A DNA stretch of 64,000 nt from Burkholderia anthina. GTDB taxonomy: Bacteria; Pseudomonadota; Gammaproteobacteria; Burkholderiales; Burkholderiaceae. The stretch's first letter is position 1. The number at the start of each line of letters is the position of its first letter. Below are positions 8,497 to 18,080 of the stretch, piece by piece. Both the position numbers and the translations under genes were made by a program. The stretch is from positions 124,001 through 188,000 of the forward strand of contig NZ_CM003768.1 of the NCBI RefSeq assembly GCF_001547525.1, given 5' to 3'. Under the pieces are notes generated by a model. The model worked only from the letters and a program-made list of their open reading frames with translations, did no database searches and had not been told where the DNA came from.

Positions 8497-9560
8497 TCGA
8501 CGCGCTGCTCGACGAGCCGCACCGCTTCGAGTTCTTCCAGGCGGTGCGCGTGCTCGAAGGGCTGTTCGCGCGGCAGGCGTCGGATGCGCCCGGCGCGTGG
8601 CGGCAGGGCGACGTGGTCGCGCAGCGCATCGAATTCCGCAACACGCTGTCGCTCGGCTTCCCGCCGAGCGAGATCGAAGGCGCGCGCTCGTTCGACGGCG
8701 GCGGCGCGCCGCTGAACTCGAGCGAGCAGCGCGGCGCCGCGCTGGCCGCCGGCGAGCTCGGCCGCGTCGAGCTGACGCCCGCGTTCTTCGGCCTGCTCGG
8801 CGGGCAGGGCGCGCTGCCGCTGCACTACACCGAGCAGATCGTCGCGCGCGAGCATCTGCGGCGCGACCACGCGGCGCGCGCGTTCTTCGACGTGTTCTCG
8901 AACCGCGCGACCGCGCTGTTCTACGCGGCGTGGAAGAAATACCGGCTGCCGTTCCATTACGAACTCGACCGCGACGAGCGCTACCTGCCGCTGTTGCTCG
9001 CGATCGCGGGCGTGCCGAGCGACGAGGTGCGCGACAGCCTCGCGGCCGGCCCGGGCGGCGTGCTCGACGAGGCCGTGGCCGGCTACGCGCTCGCCGCGCG
9101 GCACCGGCCGATGTCGGCCGCTTACCTGCAGCGCACGCTGTCCGACTACTTCCGCGTGCCGGTGAAGATCGACCAGTTCGTCGGCAAGTGGTACGACGTG
9201 CCGCCCGATCAGCTGAGCGTGCTCGGCGAAGTCAACGCGGTGCTCGGCGCGACGGCGCTCGTCGGCGAGCGCGTGTGGCAGCGCGACATGCGCGCGCGGA
9301 TCGTCGTCGGCCCGCTGTCCAAGCGCGACTACGAGGCGTTCCTGCCTGGCGGCGCGCACGCCGTCGCGCTCGAGCGGATGCTGACGCTGCTCGCCGGCGT
9401 CACGCTCGAGTACGAGGTGAAACTCGTGCTGAAACGCACGGAAGTCGGCGCGAGCGTGCTCGGCGCGGGCTCGCGGCTCGGCTGGGACGCGTTCCTGTGC
9501 ACGCGCGACGCGGCCGAGGACCGGTCCGATGCCCGCTACGAACTGCACGTGATTCACTGA
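8460..9560 (+). CDS. tssG: T6SS baseplate subunit TssG
   Basis: A 366-residue TssG (VasB/ImpH). Family features visible are R-F-E-F-F-Q-A-V-R-V-L-E near residue 25, V-E-L-T-P-A-F-F-G-L-L-G-G-Q-G-A-L-P-L-H-Y-T-E and the F-F-D-V-F-S-N-R motif. The chosen ATG lies within the tssF 3' end in another frame, and the protein starts M-Q-A-P-N-R-R-I-D. With TssF it makes the wedge of the baseplate in the cytoplasm. Confidence 0.95.
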   Translation: MQAPNRRIDPGVVDALLDEPHRFEFFQAVRVLEGLFARQASDAPGAWRQGDVVAQRIEFRNTLSLGFPPSEIEGARSFDGGGAPLNSSEQRGAALAAGELGRVELTPAFFGLLGGQGALPLHYTEQIVAREHLRRDHAARAFFDVFSNRATALFYAAWKKYRLPFHYELDRDERYLPLLLAIAGVPSDEVRDSLAAGPGGVLDEAVAGYALAARHRPMSAAYLQRTLSDYFRVPVKIDQFVGKWYDVPPDQLSVLGEVNAVLGATALVGERVWQRDMRARIVVGPLSKRDYEAFLPGGAHAVALERMLTLLAGVTLEYEVKLVLKRTEVGASVLGAGSRLGWDAFLCTRDAAEDRSDARYELHVIH

Positions 9561-9604
9561 TCCCGAACGACAACAAACACGCAAACGAACCTGAGACCGA
9601 CGCC

Positions 9605-12271
9605 ATGAGCACGCCTCTGAAGACCCTGATCACGAAACTGAACCCGCTGTGCCGGCACGCGACCGAGCGCGCGGCGAGCGCGTGCCTGGCGCGCGGCCAC
9701 TACGAGGTCGATCTGGAGCACCTGTTCCTCGCGCTGCTCGACGAGGCGACGGGCGACCTGCCGCTCGCGCTGCGCGCGAGCCGCGTCGATCCGCACGCAC
9801 TGCACGCCGATCTCGAACGCGAACTCACGCGCCTGAAGACGGGCAACACGCGCACGCCGGTGTTCTCCGTCCATCTGATCGCGCTGTTCGAGCAGGCGTG
9901 GCTGATCGCGTCGCTCGATTCGCAGCTCGGCCGCATCCGTTCGGGGCACCTGTTGCTCGCGCTGCTGACCGCGCCGGATCTCGCGCAGTTCGCGCAACGG
10001 ATGTCGTCGCGGTTCGCGGAAATGAACGTGACGGACCTGAAGCACAAGTTCGACGAAATCATGGCCGGCTCGAGCGAAGCCGAGCCGCGCCAGGCGGACG
10101 ACGACAGCGACGTCGCACCGGCCGCCGACGGCATGGCGCCCGCGGCCGGCCCGTCGAAGACGCCCGCGCTCGACACGTACACGACCAACCTTACGCAGCG
10201 CGCGCGCGACGGCAAGATCGATCCGGTGATCGGCCGCGAAGCGGAGATCCGCCAGGCGATCGACATCCTGATGCGCCGCCGCCAGAACAACCCGATCATG
10301 ACCGGCGAGGCCGGCGTCGGCAAAACGGCGGTCGTCGAAGGGCTCGCGCTGCGCATCGCGGCCGACGACGTGCCGCCGCCGTTGCGCGGCGTCGCGCTGC
10401 ACGTGCTCGACATGGGGCTGCTGCAGGCCGGCGCGAGCGTGAAGGGCGAGTTCGAGAACCGGCTGAAGAGCGTGATCGACGAGGTGAAGAAGAGCGCGCA
10501 CCCGATCATCCTGTTCATCGACGAGGCGCACACGATCATCGGCGCGGGCGGCCAGGCCGGCCAGAACGATGCGGCGAACCTGCTGAAACCGGCGCTCGCG
10601 CGCGGCGAGCTGCGCACGATCGCCGCGACGACGTGGAGCGAATACAAGAAGTACTTCGAGAAGGATGCGGCGCTCGCGCGGCGCTTCCAGGTGGTGAAGG
10701 TCGAGGAGCCGAGCGAGCCGCTCGCGGCCGCGATGCTGCGCGGGATGTCGGGCCTGATGGAGAAGCATTTCAACGTGCGGATCCTCGACGATGCGATCAC
10801 CGAGGCCGTGCGCCTGTCGCACCGCTACATCAGCGGCCGCCAGTTGCCGGACAAGGCGATCAGCGTGCTCGACACCGCGTGCGCGAAGGTCGCGCTCGCG
10901 CATAGCGCGACGCCGGCCGCGATCGACGACACGAAGAAGCGCATCGAGCGCATCGATGCGGAAATCGCGTCGCTGGAGCGCGAGGCGGCGGGCGGCGCGG
11001 CGCACGACGAGCGGCTCGGCGAGCTGCGCGGTGCGCGCGACACGGCGCTCGAACAACTGGCGAAGGATGAAGAACGCTACGAAGCCGAGCGCGTGATCGT
11101 CGCCGAGATCACCGAGCTGCGCGACACGCTCGACAAGGCGCGCGGCCCGTCGGAAGATGGCGAACCGGTCGATGTGCACGCCACGCGCGAGAAGCTGGCC
11201 GAACGCGTTGCCGCGCTGCATGCGCTGCAGGGCGGCGAGCCGATGGTGCCGCTGCAGGTGGACGGCCACGTCGTCGCCGAGATCGTCGCCGCGTGGACGG
11301 GCATCCCGCTCGGCCGGATGGTGAAGGACGAGATCGACACCGTGATGAACCTGCATCCGCTGCTCGCCGCGCGCGTGATCGGGCAGGACCATGCATTGGA
11401 GGCGATCGCGCAGCGCGTGCGCACCGCGACCGCGAACCTCGAGGATCCGAACAAGCCGCGCGGCGTGTTCATGTTCGTCGGGCCGTCGGGCGTCGGCAAG
11501 ACCGAGACGGCGCTGGCGCTGGCCGACATCCTGTACGGCGGCGAGCGCAAGATGGTCACGATCAACATGAGCGAGTACCAGGAAGCGCACAGCGTGTCGG
11601 GCCTGAAGGGCTCGCCGCCGGGCTACGTCGGTTACGGCGAGGGCGGCGTGCTGACCGAGGCCGTGCGCCGCAACCCGTATTCCGTCGTGCTGCTCGACGA
11701 GGTCGAGAAGGCGCACCCCGACGTGCTCGAGATGTTCTTCCAGGTGTTCGACAAGGGCACGATGGACGACGCGGAAGGGCGCGAGATCGACTTCCGCAAC
11801 ACGCTGATCATTCTGACGTCGAACGTCGGCTCGGCCGCGGTGATGCAGGCGTGCCTGAACAAGCCGGCCGAGGAGCTGCCCGATCCGGACGCGCTCGCCG
11901 AGGCGCTGCGTCCGCAACTGTACAAGACCTTCAAGCCGGCGTTCCTCGGCCGGATGAAGGTCGTGCCGTACTATCCGATCTCCGACGACGTGCTGGCCGA
12001 GATCATCGAGCTGAAGCTCGAACGCATCCGGCGCCGGATCGACGCGAACCACAAGGCCGCGTTCGAATGGGACGAATCGCTTGTCGACGCGGTGCTCGCG
12101 CGCTGCACCGAGGTCGATTCGGGCGCCCGCAACGTCGACCACATCCTGAACGGCACGCTGCTGCCGGAGATCGCGGGCCACGTGCTCGGCCGGATCGCCG
12201 ACGGCGCGGCCATCGCGCGCATCGCGGTGCGCGCGGACGAGGCCGGCGAATTCGCGTACACCGTCGAATGA
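9605..12271 (+). CDS. clpV: T6SS AAA+ ATPase ClpV (TssH)
   Basis: An 888-residue Clp/Hsp100 protein. The N-domain (~1-160) is followed by AAA1 with Walker A G-E-A-G-V-G-K-T near residue 234 and Walker B I-L-F-I-D-E-A-H. A coiled middle domain then leads to AAA2 with Walker A G-P-S-G-V-G-K-T near 626 and V-V-L-L-D-E-V-E, and a C-terminal small domain. Both ATPase sites look intact. ClpV disassembles contracted TssBC sheath for reuse. The ATG at 9605 matches the usual N-terminal start (L-K-T-L-I-T-K-L-N). It sits 44 bp after tssG and 42 bp before tssA. Confidence 0.97.
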   Translation: MSTPLKTLITKLNPLCRHATERAASACLARGHYEVDLEHLFLALLDEATGDLPLALRASRVDPHALHADLERELTRLKTGNTRTPVFSVHLIALFEQAWLIASLDSQLGRIRSGHLLLALLTAPDLAQFAQRMSSRFAEMNVTDLKHKFDEIMAGSSEAEPRQADDDSDVAPAADGMAPAAGPSKTPALDTYTTNLTQRARDGKIDPVIGREAEIRQAIDILMRRRQNNPIMTGEAGVGKTAVVEGLALRIAADDVPPPLRGVALHVLDMGLLQAGASVKGEFENRLKSVIDEVKKSAHPIILFIDEAHTIIGAGGQAGQNDAANLLKPALARGELRTIAATTWSEYKKYFEKDAALARRFQVVKVEEPSEPLAAAMLRGMSGLMEKHFNVRILDDAITEAVRLSHRYISGRQLPDKAISVLDTACAKVALAHSATPAAIDDTKKRIERIDAEIASLEREAAGGAAHDERLGELRGARDTALEQLAKDEERYEAERVIVAEITELRDTLDKARGPSEDGEPVDVHATREKLAERVAALHALQGGEPMVPLQVDGHVVAEIVAAWTGIPLGRMVKDEIDTVMNLHPLLAARVIGQDHALEAIAQRVRTATANLEDPNKPRGVFMFVGPSGVGKTETALALADILYGGERKMVTINMSEYQEAHSVSGLKGSPPGYVGYGEGGVLTEAVRRNPYSVVLLDEVEKAHPDVLEMFFQVFDKGTMDDAEGREIDFRNTLIILTSNVGSAAVMQACLNKPAEELPDPDALAEALRPQLYKTFKPAFLGRMKVVPYYPISDDVLAEIIELKLERIRRRIDANHKAAFEWDESLVDAVLARCTEVDSGARNVDHILNGTLLPEIAGHVLGRIADGAAIARIAVRADEAGEFAYTVE

Positions 12272-12313
12272 GCGCGGCCGCGCCCAGTCAAGCATTGATG
12301 AACTGACCGAACC

Positions 12314-13435
12314 ATGCCGATCAATCTCCCCGAGCTGCTGACGCCGATCAGCGATGCGTCGCCCAGCGGCGACGACCTGCTGTTTTCGAACGAATTCGAC
12401 GCGATCCAGGACGCGCGGCGCTACGACGACCCGACGCTCGACCAGGGCGAATGGGTGACCGAGATCAAGGAGGCCGACTGGGGCTTCGTCGTGGACCATG
12501 CGGGCGAGCTGCTGCGCACGCGCACGAAGGACCTGCGGCTTGCCGTATGGCTGACCGAGGCGCTCGCGCTCGAGGACGGCATCACGGGCCTCACCGAAGG
12601 CTATGCGCTGCTCGAGGGCCTGTGCCGCGACTTCTGGGACACCATCCACCCGCTGCCCGAGGACGACGACATCGAGCACCGGCTCGGCAACGTCGCGTGG
12701 CTGTCCGGCCGCACGGCCGAGCTGCTGCGCGCGGTGCCGCTGACGGACGGCGCGTCGAACGCGTTCAGCACGCTCGACTGGGAAGTCGCGCAGCACGTCG
12801 CGCAGGCGATCAGGCGCGACCCCGAACACGCGGACGACATCGCGCGCGGCAAACCGTCGATCGAGCAGATCGATGCGTCGCGGCGCGTGACGTCGATCGC
12901 GTTCTACACGGCGCTGCTGGCGAACCTGAAGGCGTTCGAATTCGCGCTCGATGCATTCGAGGAGCGGCTCGTCGAGCGCGCGGGCGATTCGGCGCCGAGC
13001 TTCCGGCAGGCGCGCGATGCGTTCGAGACCGTGTACCGGCTCGCCGAGCGCTTCGCGCGCGAACAGGGCTATACGGGCAGCGCGCCGCACACGCAGGCGG
13101 CGCCGCAGGCGCAGCCCGAACGCATCGAGCCGGTGTTCGGCCAGCCGATCCAGACCGAGGAGACTCACGTGCAGCAGCAGACCGCTTCGCGTCCTCCGGT
13201 GACGCAGACGATCGCCGGCATCCAGAACCGCGCGCAGGCCGTCGACCAGTTGCGCGCGGTGGCGCGCTATTTCCGCCAGACCGAGCCGCACAGCCCGGTC
13301 GCGTATCTCGCCGACAAGGCGGCCGAATGGGCCGACATGCCGCTGCACAAGTGGCTCGAGAGCGTCGTGAAGGACGACGGCTCGCTGTCGCATATTCGCG
13401 AGCTGCTGGGGGTGCGGCCCGACGAGCAGTCGTGA
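12314..13435 (+). CDS. tssA: T6SS baseplate/sheath assembly protein TssA
   Basis: A 373-residue protein with an N-terminal ImpA domain (P-I-S-D-A-S-P-S-G-D-D-L, and F-W-D-T-I-H-P-L-P-E near residue 110). The C-terminal helical region contains a conserved P-H-S-P-V-A-Y-L-A-D-K-A segment. The short-type C-terminus suggests a baseplate-associated TssA. It coordinates assembly of the baseplate and sheath tail. The gene follows clpV and precedes vgrG by 67 bp. Confidence 0.93.
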   Translation: MPINLPELLTPISDASPSGDDLLFSNEFDAIQDARRYDDPTLDQGEWVTEIKEADWGFVVDHAGELLRTRTKDLRLAVWLTEALALEDGITGLTEGYALLEGLCRDFWDTIHPLPEDDDIEHRLGNVAWLSGRTAELLRAVPLTDGASNAFSTLDWEVAQHVAQAIRRDPEHADDIARGKPSIEQIDASRRVTSIAFYTALLANLKAFEFALDAFEERLVERAGDSAPSFRQARDAFETVYRLAERFAREQGYTGSAPHTQAAPQAQPERIEPVFGQPIQTEETHVQQQTASRPPVTQTIAGIQNRAQAVDQLRAVARYFRQTEPHSPVAYLADKAAEWADMPLHKWLESVVKDDGSLSHIRELLGVRPDEQS

Positions 13436-13502
13436 AGGACCGTTGTTTGACCTGAGAGCGCGGGCCCGACGGGCTCGTGATGAACGAGAAGAAGGGTGAC
13501 GC

Positions 13503-16064
13503 ATGAACGTGACCGAACTGGCACAGGCGATTCGTGGCGGCCTGATCCAGCAGGATCGGCTGCTGAAGACGGACATCCCGTCGCTGCCGAACAATGCGCT
13601 CGTGCCGCGTCGCGCCGTAGCCCGTTCGGCGCTCGGCCGTGATTTCAGCGTAACGCTCGATCTGGTGTCCACCGCGAGCGACGTCGAGCTCAAGACGCTG
13701 ATCGCGCAGCCGATGACGCTGTGGATCCGGCAGGCGGACATGTCGTATCTGCCGATCAACGGCTATATCCACACGGCGCGGCGGCTCGGCGCCGACGGCA
13801 GCCTGTCGAGCTACCAGCTGAGCTTCGCGTCGTGGATGCACTTCCTCAAGTTCCGCAGCGACATGCGGTACTGGCAGGACCAGCCGGTCGACGCGATTCT
13901 CGCCGACGTGTTCGACACGCATCCGCAGGCCAGGGGGCGATACCAGTTCGCGTTGTCGAAACCGTTGCCGTCCCGCTCGTATTGCCGCCAGAGCGAAACC
14001 GACTGGAACTTCGTGCATCGGCTGATGGAGGACGAAGGGCTGTTTGGCTTCTGGCGGCACAGTGAAGACGGGAAGGCGCACACGTTCGTCATCACCGACG
14101 ATCTGCATACGGTCGACGCGCTGTCGCCGAATACCGTCAGGTTCGATCGTTCGGGCAGCGGCACCGAGACTGCCGGTTTCACGCAATGGACCGCGTCGCG
14201 GACGTTGCAAAGCACGCTGCACACGACGCGCACGTTCGACTACAAATCGCCGTCGGCGGCGGGCAATCCGAACGGCACGTCGCTGCCGACGAAGGCTGAT
14301 CAGGGCGACCTGCCGGGTCAGGCGGAAATCTACGAATACACCGGCGCGTACACGTATTCGGGCCAGGACCGCGGCGAACATCTGTCGAAGATTCGCCTCG
14401 AGGAATGGGAATCACGTGCGAAGCGTTTCTTCGGCGTGGGCGGCGTGCGTTCGATTGACGCCGGCCGGCGTTTCACCCTCGTCGACCATCCGGAGCACGA
14501 TCGCGATGCGGCGAGCGACCGCGAGTTCGCGGCCATCGGCGTCACGCGTTACATCGAGAACAATCTGCCGGTCTCGGATCACGAAGCGAGCTTCCCTCAT
14601 AGCTTGCAGGCCGAGCTGGCGCAGGTGAAGGCTGGTCGCGGGGAAGTGGCGGCGTTCGAGGTCTGCCATGCCGACGGCTCTGTCGGCTTCTATCTCGTCG
14701 AGGTCGAGGCGCAACGCGCGAGCGTGCCCTACCGCAGCCCGTTCGAGCACCGCAAGCCCGTGATGCAGCTCGAGACGGCGATCGTCGTGGGCCCGAAGGG
14801 CGAAGAGGTCTATACGGATGAACTGAACCGGATCAAGGTCATGTTCGTGTGGGACCGGCAGAGCGAAGGCCGAGAGACGGCATCGTGCTGGATGCGCGTC
14901 GTGCAGTCGGATACCGGTGGCGGTTACGGCGCCGTGCATATTCCGCGAGTCGGCGAGGAAGTGCTGATCGGCTATATCGGTGGCGACTGCGACCGGCCGA
15001 TCGTCATGCATCGTGTCTACAACGGTGTTGCCAAGCCGCAATGGCATAGCGACGGCATCTTGTCGGGCTTCCGGTCGAAGGAATATGCGGGATCGGGGCA
15101 CAACGAGATGGTGCTCGACGACGCGACCGGGCAGAACCGTGCGCGCCTGTTCAGCAGCAGCGGGAATTCGCTGCTTCATCTCGGCTATCTGATCGAGCAG
15201 AACGGGAATACGCGCGGTGCGTATCTTGGCTCCGGTTTCGATCTGCGCACGGATGCGTACGGGGCGATGCGTGCCGGGCAAGGCCTGTACGTGACGACGC
15301 ATCCGAAGCGGGCGAACAGCCAGCCGCTGGACGTGAGCGAAGCGAAGCAGCAGCTTGCCAATGCGGAAGGATTGATCGAGTCGATGTCGCAGGTCGGCGA
15401 AATGCATCAGGCGGAGAGTCTCGGCGCGGGGCACGACGCGCTGAAGCAATTTACTGACGCGACACAGAGTAGCGTGGCGGGCGCGACGACCGGCGGCGGC
15501 AGGACCGCAGGCGGCGGGACGGGCAACGCGAATGCGTTCAAGGAGCCGGTGATGCTGTTCGCGAGCCCGGCGGGGATCGGGGTGGCGTCGCAGCAGTCGG
15601 TGCATGTGGCCAGCGACCGGCAGACCAATATCGTCAGTGGGCAGAGCACGTTCATCACCAGCGGGAAATCGCTGATCGCCGGCATCCGGGATCGCATCAG
15701 CCTGTTCGCGCAGAATGCCGGGATGAAGCTGCTCGCCGGGAAGGGCAAGGTCGAAGTCCAGGCGCACATGGACAACGTCGAACTCACGGCGCAGAAGACC
15801 GTGAAGGTGATGGCGGCGACAGAGGCTGTCGACGTGGCTGCGAAGCGGGAGATATTGCTGACGTCGGGTGGCGCTTACATCCGGATCAAGGGCGGCAGAA
15901 TCGAGCTTCACGCGCCAGGGAAAGTCGATTTCAAGGGGGCGCAGCACCAGTTCAGCGGACCGACGAGCATGCAGTATCCGTTGCCCGCGATGCCGGGCGG
16001 CACGTGCAAGCAATGCGTGCTGAACGCGCACAGCGGTCGTGAGTCGATGGTCGAGGCGGATTGA
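13503..16064 (+). CDS. vgrG: T6SS spike protein VgrG (TssI) with DUF2345 extension
   Basis: An 853-residue VgrG. The gp27-like domain (~1-390) includes the Q-S-E-T-D-W-N-F-V-H-R-L-M-E-D-E-G motif. A gp5 OB-fold follows around 430-520 (W-M-R-V-V-Q ... I-P-R-V-G-E-E-V-L-I). The C-terminal DUF2345 region and beta-helix end in the extension G-G-T-C-K-Q-C-V-L-N-A. GAAGGG precedes the ATG. No separate enzymatic domain is evident, so it probably acts as a carrier spike. It overlaps the next gene (DUF4123 adaptor) at TGATG, so the two are coupled. That placement assigns it the downstream Tle-like cargo. Confidence 0.96.
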   Translation: MNVTELAQAIRGGLIQQDRLLKTDIPSLPNNALVPRRAVARSALGRDFSVTLDLVSTASDVELKTLIAQPMTLWIRQADMSYLPINGYIHTARRLGADGSLSSYQLSFASWMHFLKFRSDMRYWQDQPVDAILADVFDTHPQARGRYQFALSKPLPSRSYCRQSETDWNFVHRLMEDEGLFGFWRHSEDGKAHTFVITDDLHTVDALSPNTVRFDRSGSGTETAGFTQWTASRTLQSTLHTTRTFDYKSPSAAGNPNGTSLPTKADQGDLPGQAEIYEYTGAYTYSGQDRGEHLSKIRLEEWESRAKRFFGVGGVRSIDAGRRFTLVDHPEHDRDAASDREFAAIGVTRYIENNLPVSDHEASFPHSLQAELAQVKAGRGEVAAFEVCHADGSVGFYLVEVEAQRASVPYRSPFEHRKPVMQLETAIVVGPKGEEVYTDELNRIKVMFVWDRQSEGRETASCWMRVVQSDTGGGYGAVHIPRVGEEVLIGYIGGDCDRPIVMHRVYNGVAKPQWHSDGILSGFRSKEYAGSGHNEMVLDDATGQNRARLFSSSGNSLLHLGYLIEQNGNTRGAYLGSGFDLRTDAYGAMRAGQGLYVTTHPKRANSQPLDVSEAKQQLANAEGLIESMSQVGEMHQAESLGAGHDALKQFTDATQSSVAGATTGGGRTAGGGTGNANAFKEPVMLFASPAGIGVASQQSVHVASDRQTNIVSGQSTFITSGKSLIAGIRDRISLFAQNAGMKLLAGKGKVEVQAHMDNVELTAQKTVKVMAATEAVDVAAKREILLTSGGAYIRIKGGRIELHAPGKVDFKGAQHQFSGPTSMQYPLPAMPGGTCKQCVLNAHSGRESMVEAD

Positions 16065-17104
16065 TGGACGAAGTCAACGATACGGGCGACCGGAACGACT
16101 CGGTCGGCGCGAGCGAAGCGGCTGACGCAGAACCGAATCCACGCGAGCTGGAGTGGCCGGCGTTTCTCGAGACGCTGAAGGCTTCGGTCGCGCGTACGGA
16201 CGACGCTGGGAATGCGATGCGGCTTTACGTACTCGTCGATACGCGCGGTTATCAGGAGTTGGATGTGCAGCTCGCGGCAGTGCCCCGCCTGCGCTATGCG
16301 TCGCTTTGGACGGATACCGGGCTCGATGGTTATACGGATATCGCGCCGTACCTGATCGCGTTCGATCGCAACGCGATCAACGACGAGAACGCCGAGCAGT
16401 ATCGGCTGCTGCGCCAGCTGTGGTTGGAGGCGGTCGACCTGCATGCGGTGACGTGGCTGTGGTCGACGTGGTCGTTCGATGCGCTCGATCAGCATTTGCG
16501 CCAATACGTCCAGTACAGGCTGCCCAACGGCCGTGCGTACTACCTCTTCTTTTTCGACAACCATGTACTGGGGCGACTTCGACAGGTGTGGCGCGATACG
16601 CAGGCGCAGCGGTTCGTCGCGCCGTTCGGCGAGATCCGGTATCGCGACAGGCGGCTGGGCGAAGTCGTGTGGCGCAATGACATGCACGCGAATGAAGGTG
16701 CGGTACCGGTGGGTGATGCGCCGGGTCTCAACGAGCAGCAGCATGCGCAACTGATCGAGCTCGGGTATCCGGACAAGCTCGTGCTGAAGTTCCGCGAGAC
16801 GATGGGGGCGATGGTCGATCACATGTCCGATGCGGAACTGCATGATCGAGTAGTCGAGCAACTCGATCGCGCTACCGCGCACGGGATTGCCGAAGAAGCG
16901 GAATTGCAGTGCTACGTGATGACGGGCGTGCTGGTTTCGCCGCGGTTCGATGAGCATCCGGTCGTGAAGTCGTGTCTCGAGGCCGCTTCGCGCGGAGAAA
17001 CGAGCGTGGATGCGGCACTGGCCTCGATCGACGATGCGACGTGGGACGCGATTCGCGATGCGCACGAGCGGGGATTGCTGGAGGCGCGTAGTGACGTGGC
17101 GTAG
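16064..17104 (+). CDS. DUF4123 (Tap/TEC) T6SS effector-loading adaptor
   Basis: A 346-residue protein. The N-terminal ~150 residues have the DUF4123 character (L-Y-V-L-V-D-T-R near residue 60, then a P-Y-L-I-A-F-D segment). The C-terminal half is helical and ends with a repeated acidic/helical region. DUF4123 proteins load a specific cargo effector onto the C-terminus of the neighbouring VgrG without being secreted. The ATG at 16064 overlaps the vgrG stop; a TTG at 16061 is less likely. Its position between vgrG and the lipoprotein/DUF2235 genes indicates that the DUF2235 protein is its client. Base composition is visibly lower in GC than in the core T6SS genes. Confidence 0.85.
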   Translation: MDEVNDTGDRNDSVGASEAADAEPNPRELEWPAFLETLKASVARTDDAGNAMRLYVLVDTRGYQELDVQLAAVPRLRYASLWTDTGLDGYTDIAPYLIAFDRNAINDENAEQYRLLRQLWLEAVDLHAVTWLWSTWSFDALDQHLRQYVQYRLPNGRAYYLFFFDNHVLGRLRQVWRDTQAQRFVAPFGEIRYRDRRLGEVVWRNDMHANEGAVPVGDAPGLNEQQHAQLIELGYPDKLVLKFRETMGAMVDHMSDAELHDRVVEQLDRATAHGIAEEAELQCYVMTGVLVSPRFDEHPVVKSCLEAASRGETSVDAALASIDDATWDAIRDAHERGLLEARSDVA

Positions 17105-17921
17105 GTTCGGGCTCGTGGCGGGTATGCTCGCAGTCGTTTGGTGCTTGAGCGCGTGCGGCAAGTCGGAGCCGGTGTATAGCGGAGTCTCGGTTATTGCCCA
17201 CAACTATCTGCCGTACAACCTCGACGGATTCTCGATCACTGATGCGTATGGAAATAAGGCACTTGGGGGAAACAGCCTGCCGGGCGGCGGGGGTGGGGTG
17301 ACCTGTTGCTACAAACTCGAAGGCACAGAATTCGTCGTCAAATGGAGTTATGTCGACGTCGACCAGTGGCACAAAGGTAACGAGGAAACCCTGCACGCCG
17401 AGGCAACGGTTGCGATGTTGCCGACTCGGGTTCCGGAAAAGATCGGCGATCGAATTATCGAGGTGCACTTTTACCCGGATCGTCACGTCGAGCTGCAATT
17501 TCCCGGTGCGCTGGTGGGCACGTCGCGCATTCCGATGATCGATGTGTCGCGCTGGATGTCCAGCCGCTACCAGAACGAATTGAACCGGAGGTACGACGAA
17601 CGCGAAGATCAGCAGTTTCGACGCATCGTTCGTGTCGTAGCGATGGCATGGTTGAAATACCGACTCACGGATCTCGATGATCTCAAGCAGTACGCTTACT
17701 ACGACTTGCTTGTGAACAGCCGGTTCGATTCGCATCCGGCGGTCCAGCACGTACTGCAGACTGCTGCCGGCAAGCCGGGGATGTTCGCGAAATCGATGCG
17801 GTCATTGCCGAAGGGGGTGTGGTCAGCGCTGGTAAGCGATAGCTTCGCGCCAGTGGCTGTTCCGGTCGTTCCGGACGGATTGTTGCCGCCGCCGCGTGTG
17901 CCAGAGGTGCTGCATGGCTGA
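17091..17921 (+). CDS. DUF3304 lipoprotein, predicted immunity protein, copy 1
   Basis: A 276-residue lipoprotein. The GTG start at 17091 is preceded by GGAGG at the right distance and overlaps the DUF4123 gene by 14 bp. The signal peptide ends in L-S-A-C. The mature protein has the DUF3304 pattern (H-N-Y-L-P-Y-N, then a Gly-rich loop followed by C-C near residue 65), the F-Y-P-D-R-H-V-E segment and a helical C-terminus ending L-L-P-P-P-R-V. Lipoproteins next to Tle effectors commonly neutralise them in the periplasm. Immunity is inferred from this position. The ATGGCTGAG that follows resembles the effector start (see findings). Confidence 0.8.
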   Translation: MTWRRFGLVAGMLAVVWCLSACGKSEPVYSGVSVIAHNYLPYNLDGFSITDAYGNKALGGNSLPGGGGGVTCCYKLEGTEFVVKWSYVDVDQWHKGNEETLHAEATVAMLPTRVPEKIGDRIIEVHFYPDRHVELQFPGALVGTSRIPMIDVSRWMSSRYQNELNRRYDEREDQQFRRIVRVVAMAWLKYRLTDLDDLKQYAYYDLLVNSRFDSHPAVQHVLQTAAGKPGMFAKSMRSLPKGVWSALVSDSFAPVAVPVVPDGLLPPPRVPEVLHG

Positions 17922-18080
17922 GTCGGGTGCGCTCGCTCGGGATTAAGGGTAGGCACCTACCGCGCATCGCACGCCGGACTGCAGTTGAGTTGTGCGCGAA
18001 GGCGATCAGTCGCAGATGCACAACAGGCGCTTGCTCGCCATGGAACGGCGCACGAAGTGTCATTCACAAGGGAAACATCG

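Noticed and set aside
9554..13759. 1401-codon minus-strand open frame opposite clpV and tssA
   Set aside because: It is a shadow of high-GC coding DNA: Arg/Ala/Val-rich, no ribosome site or family motif, and it spans three genes with clear products on the other strand.
5534..16064. Hcp, gp25-like and VgrG genes as a possible prophage tail cluster
   Set aside because: The full tss set, ClpV and IcmF/DotU identify a T6SS; no capsid, terminase or integrase genes are present.
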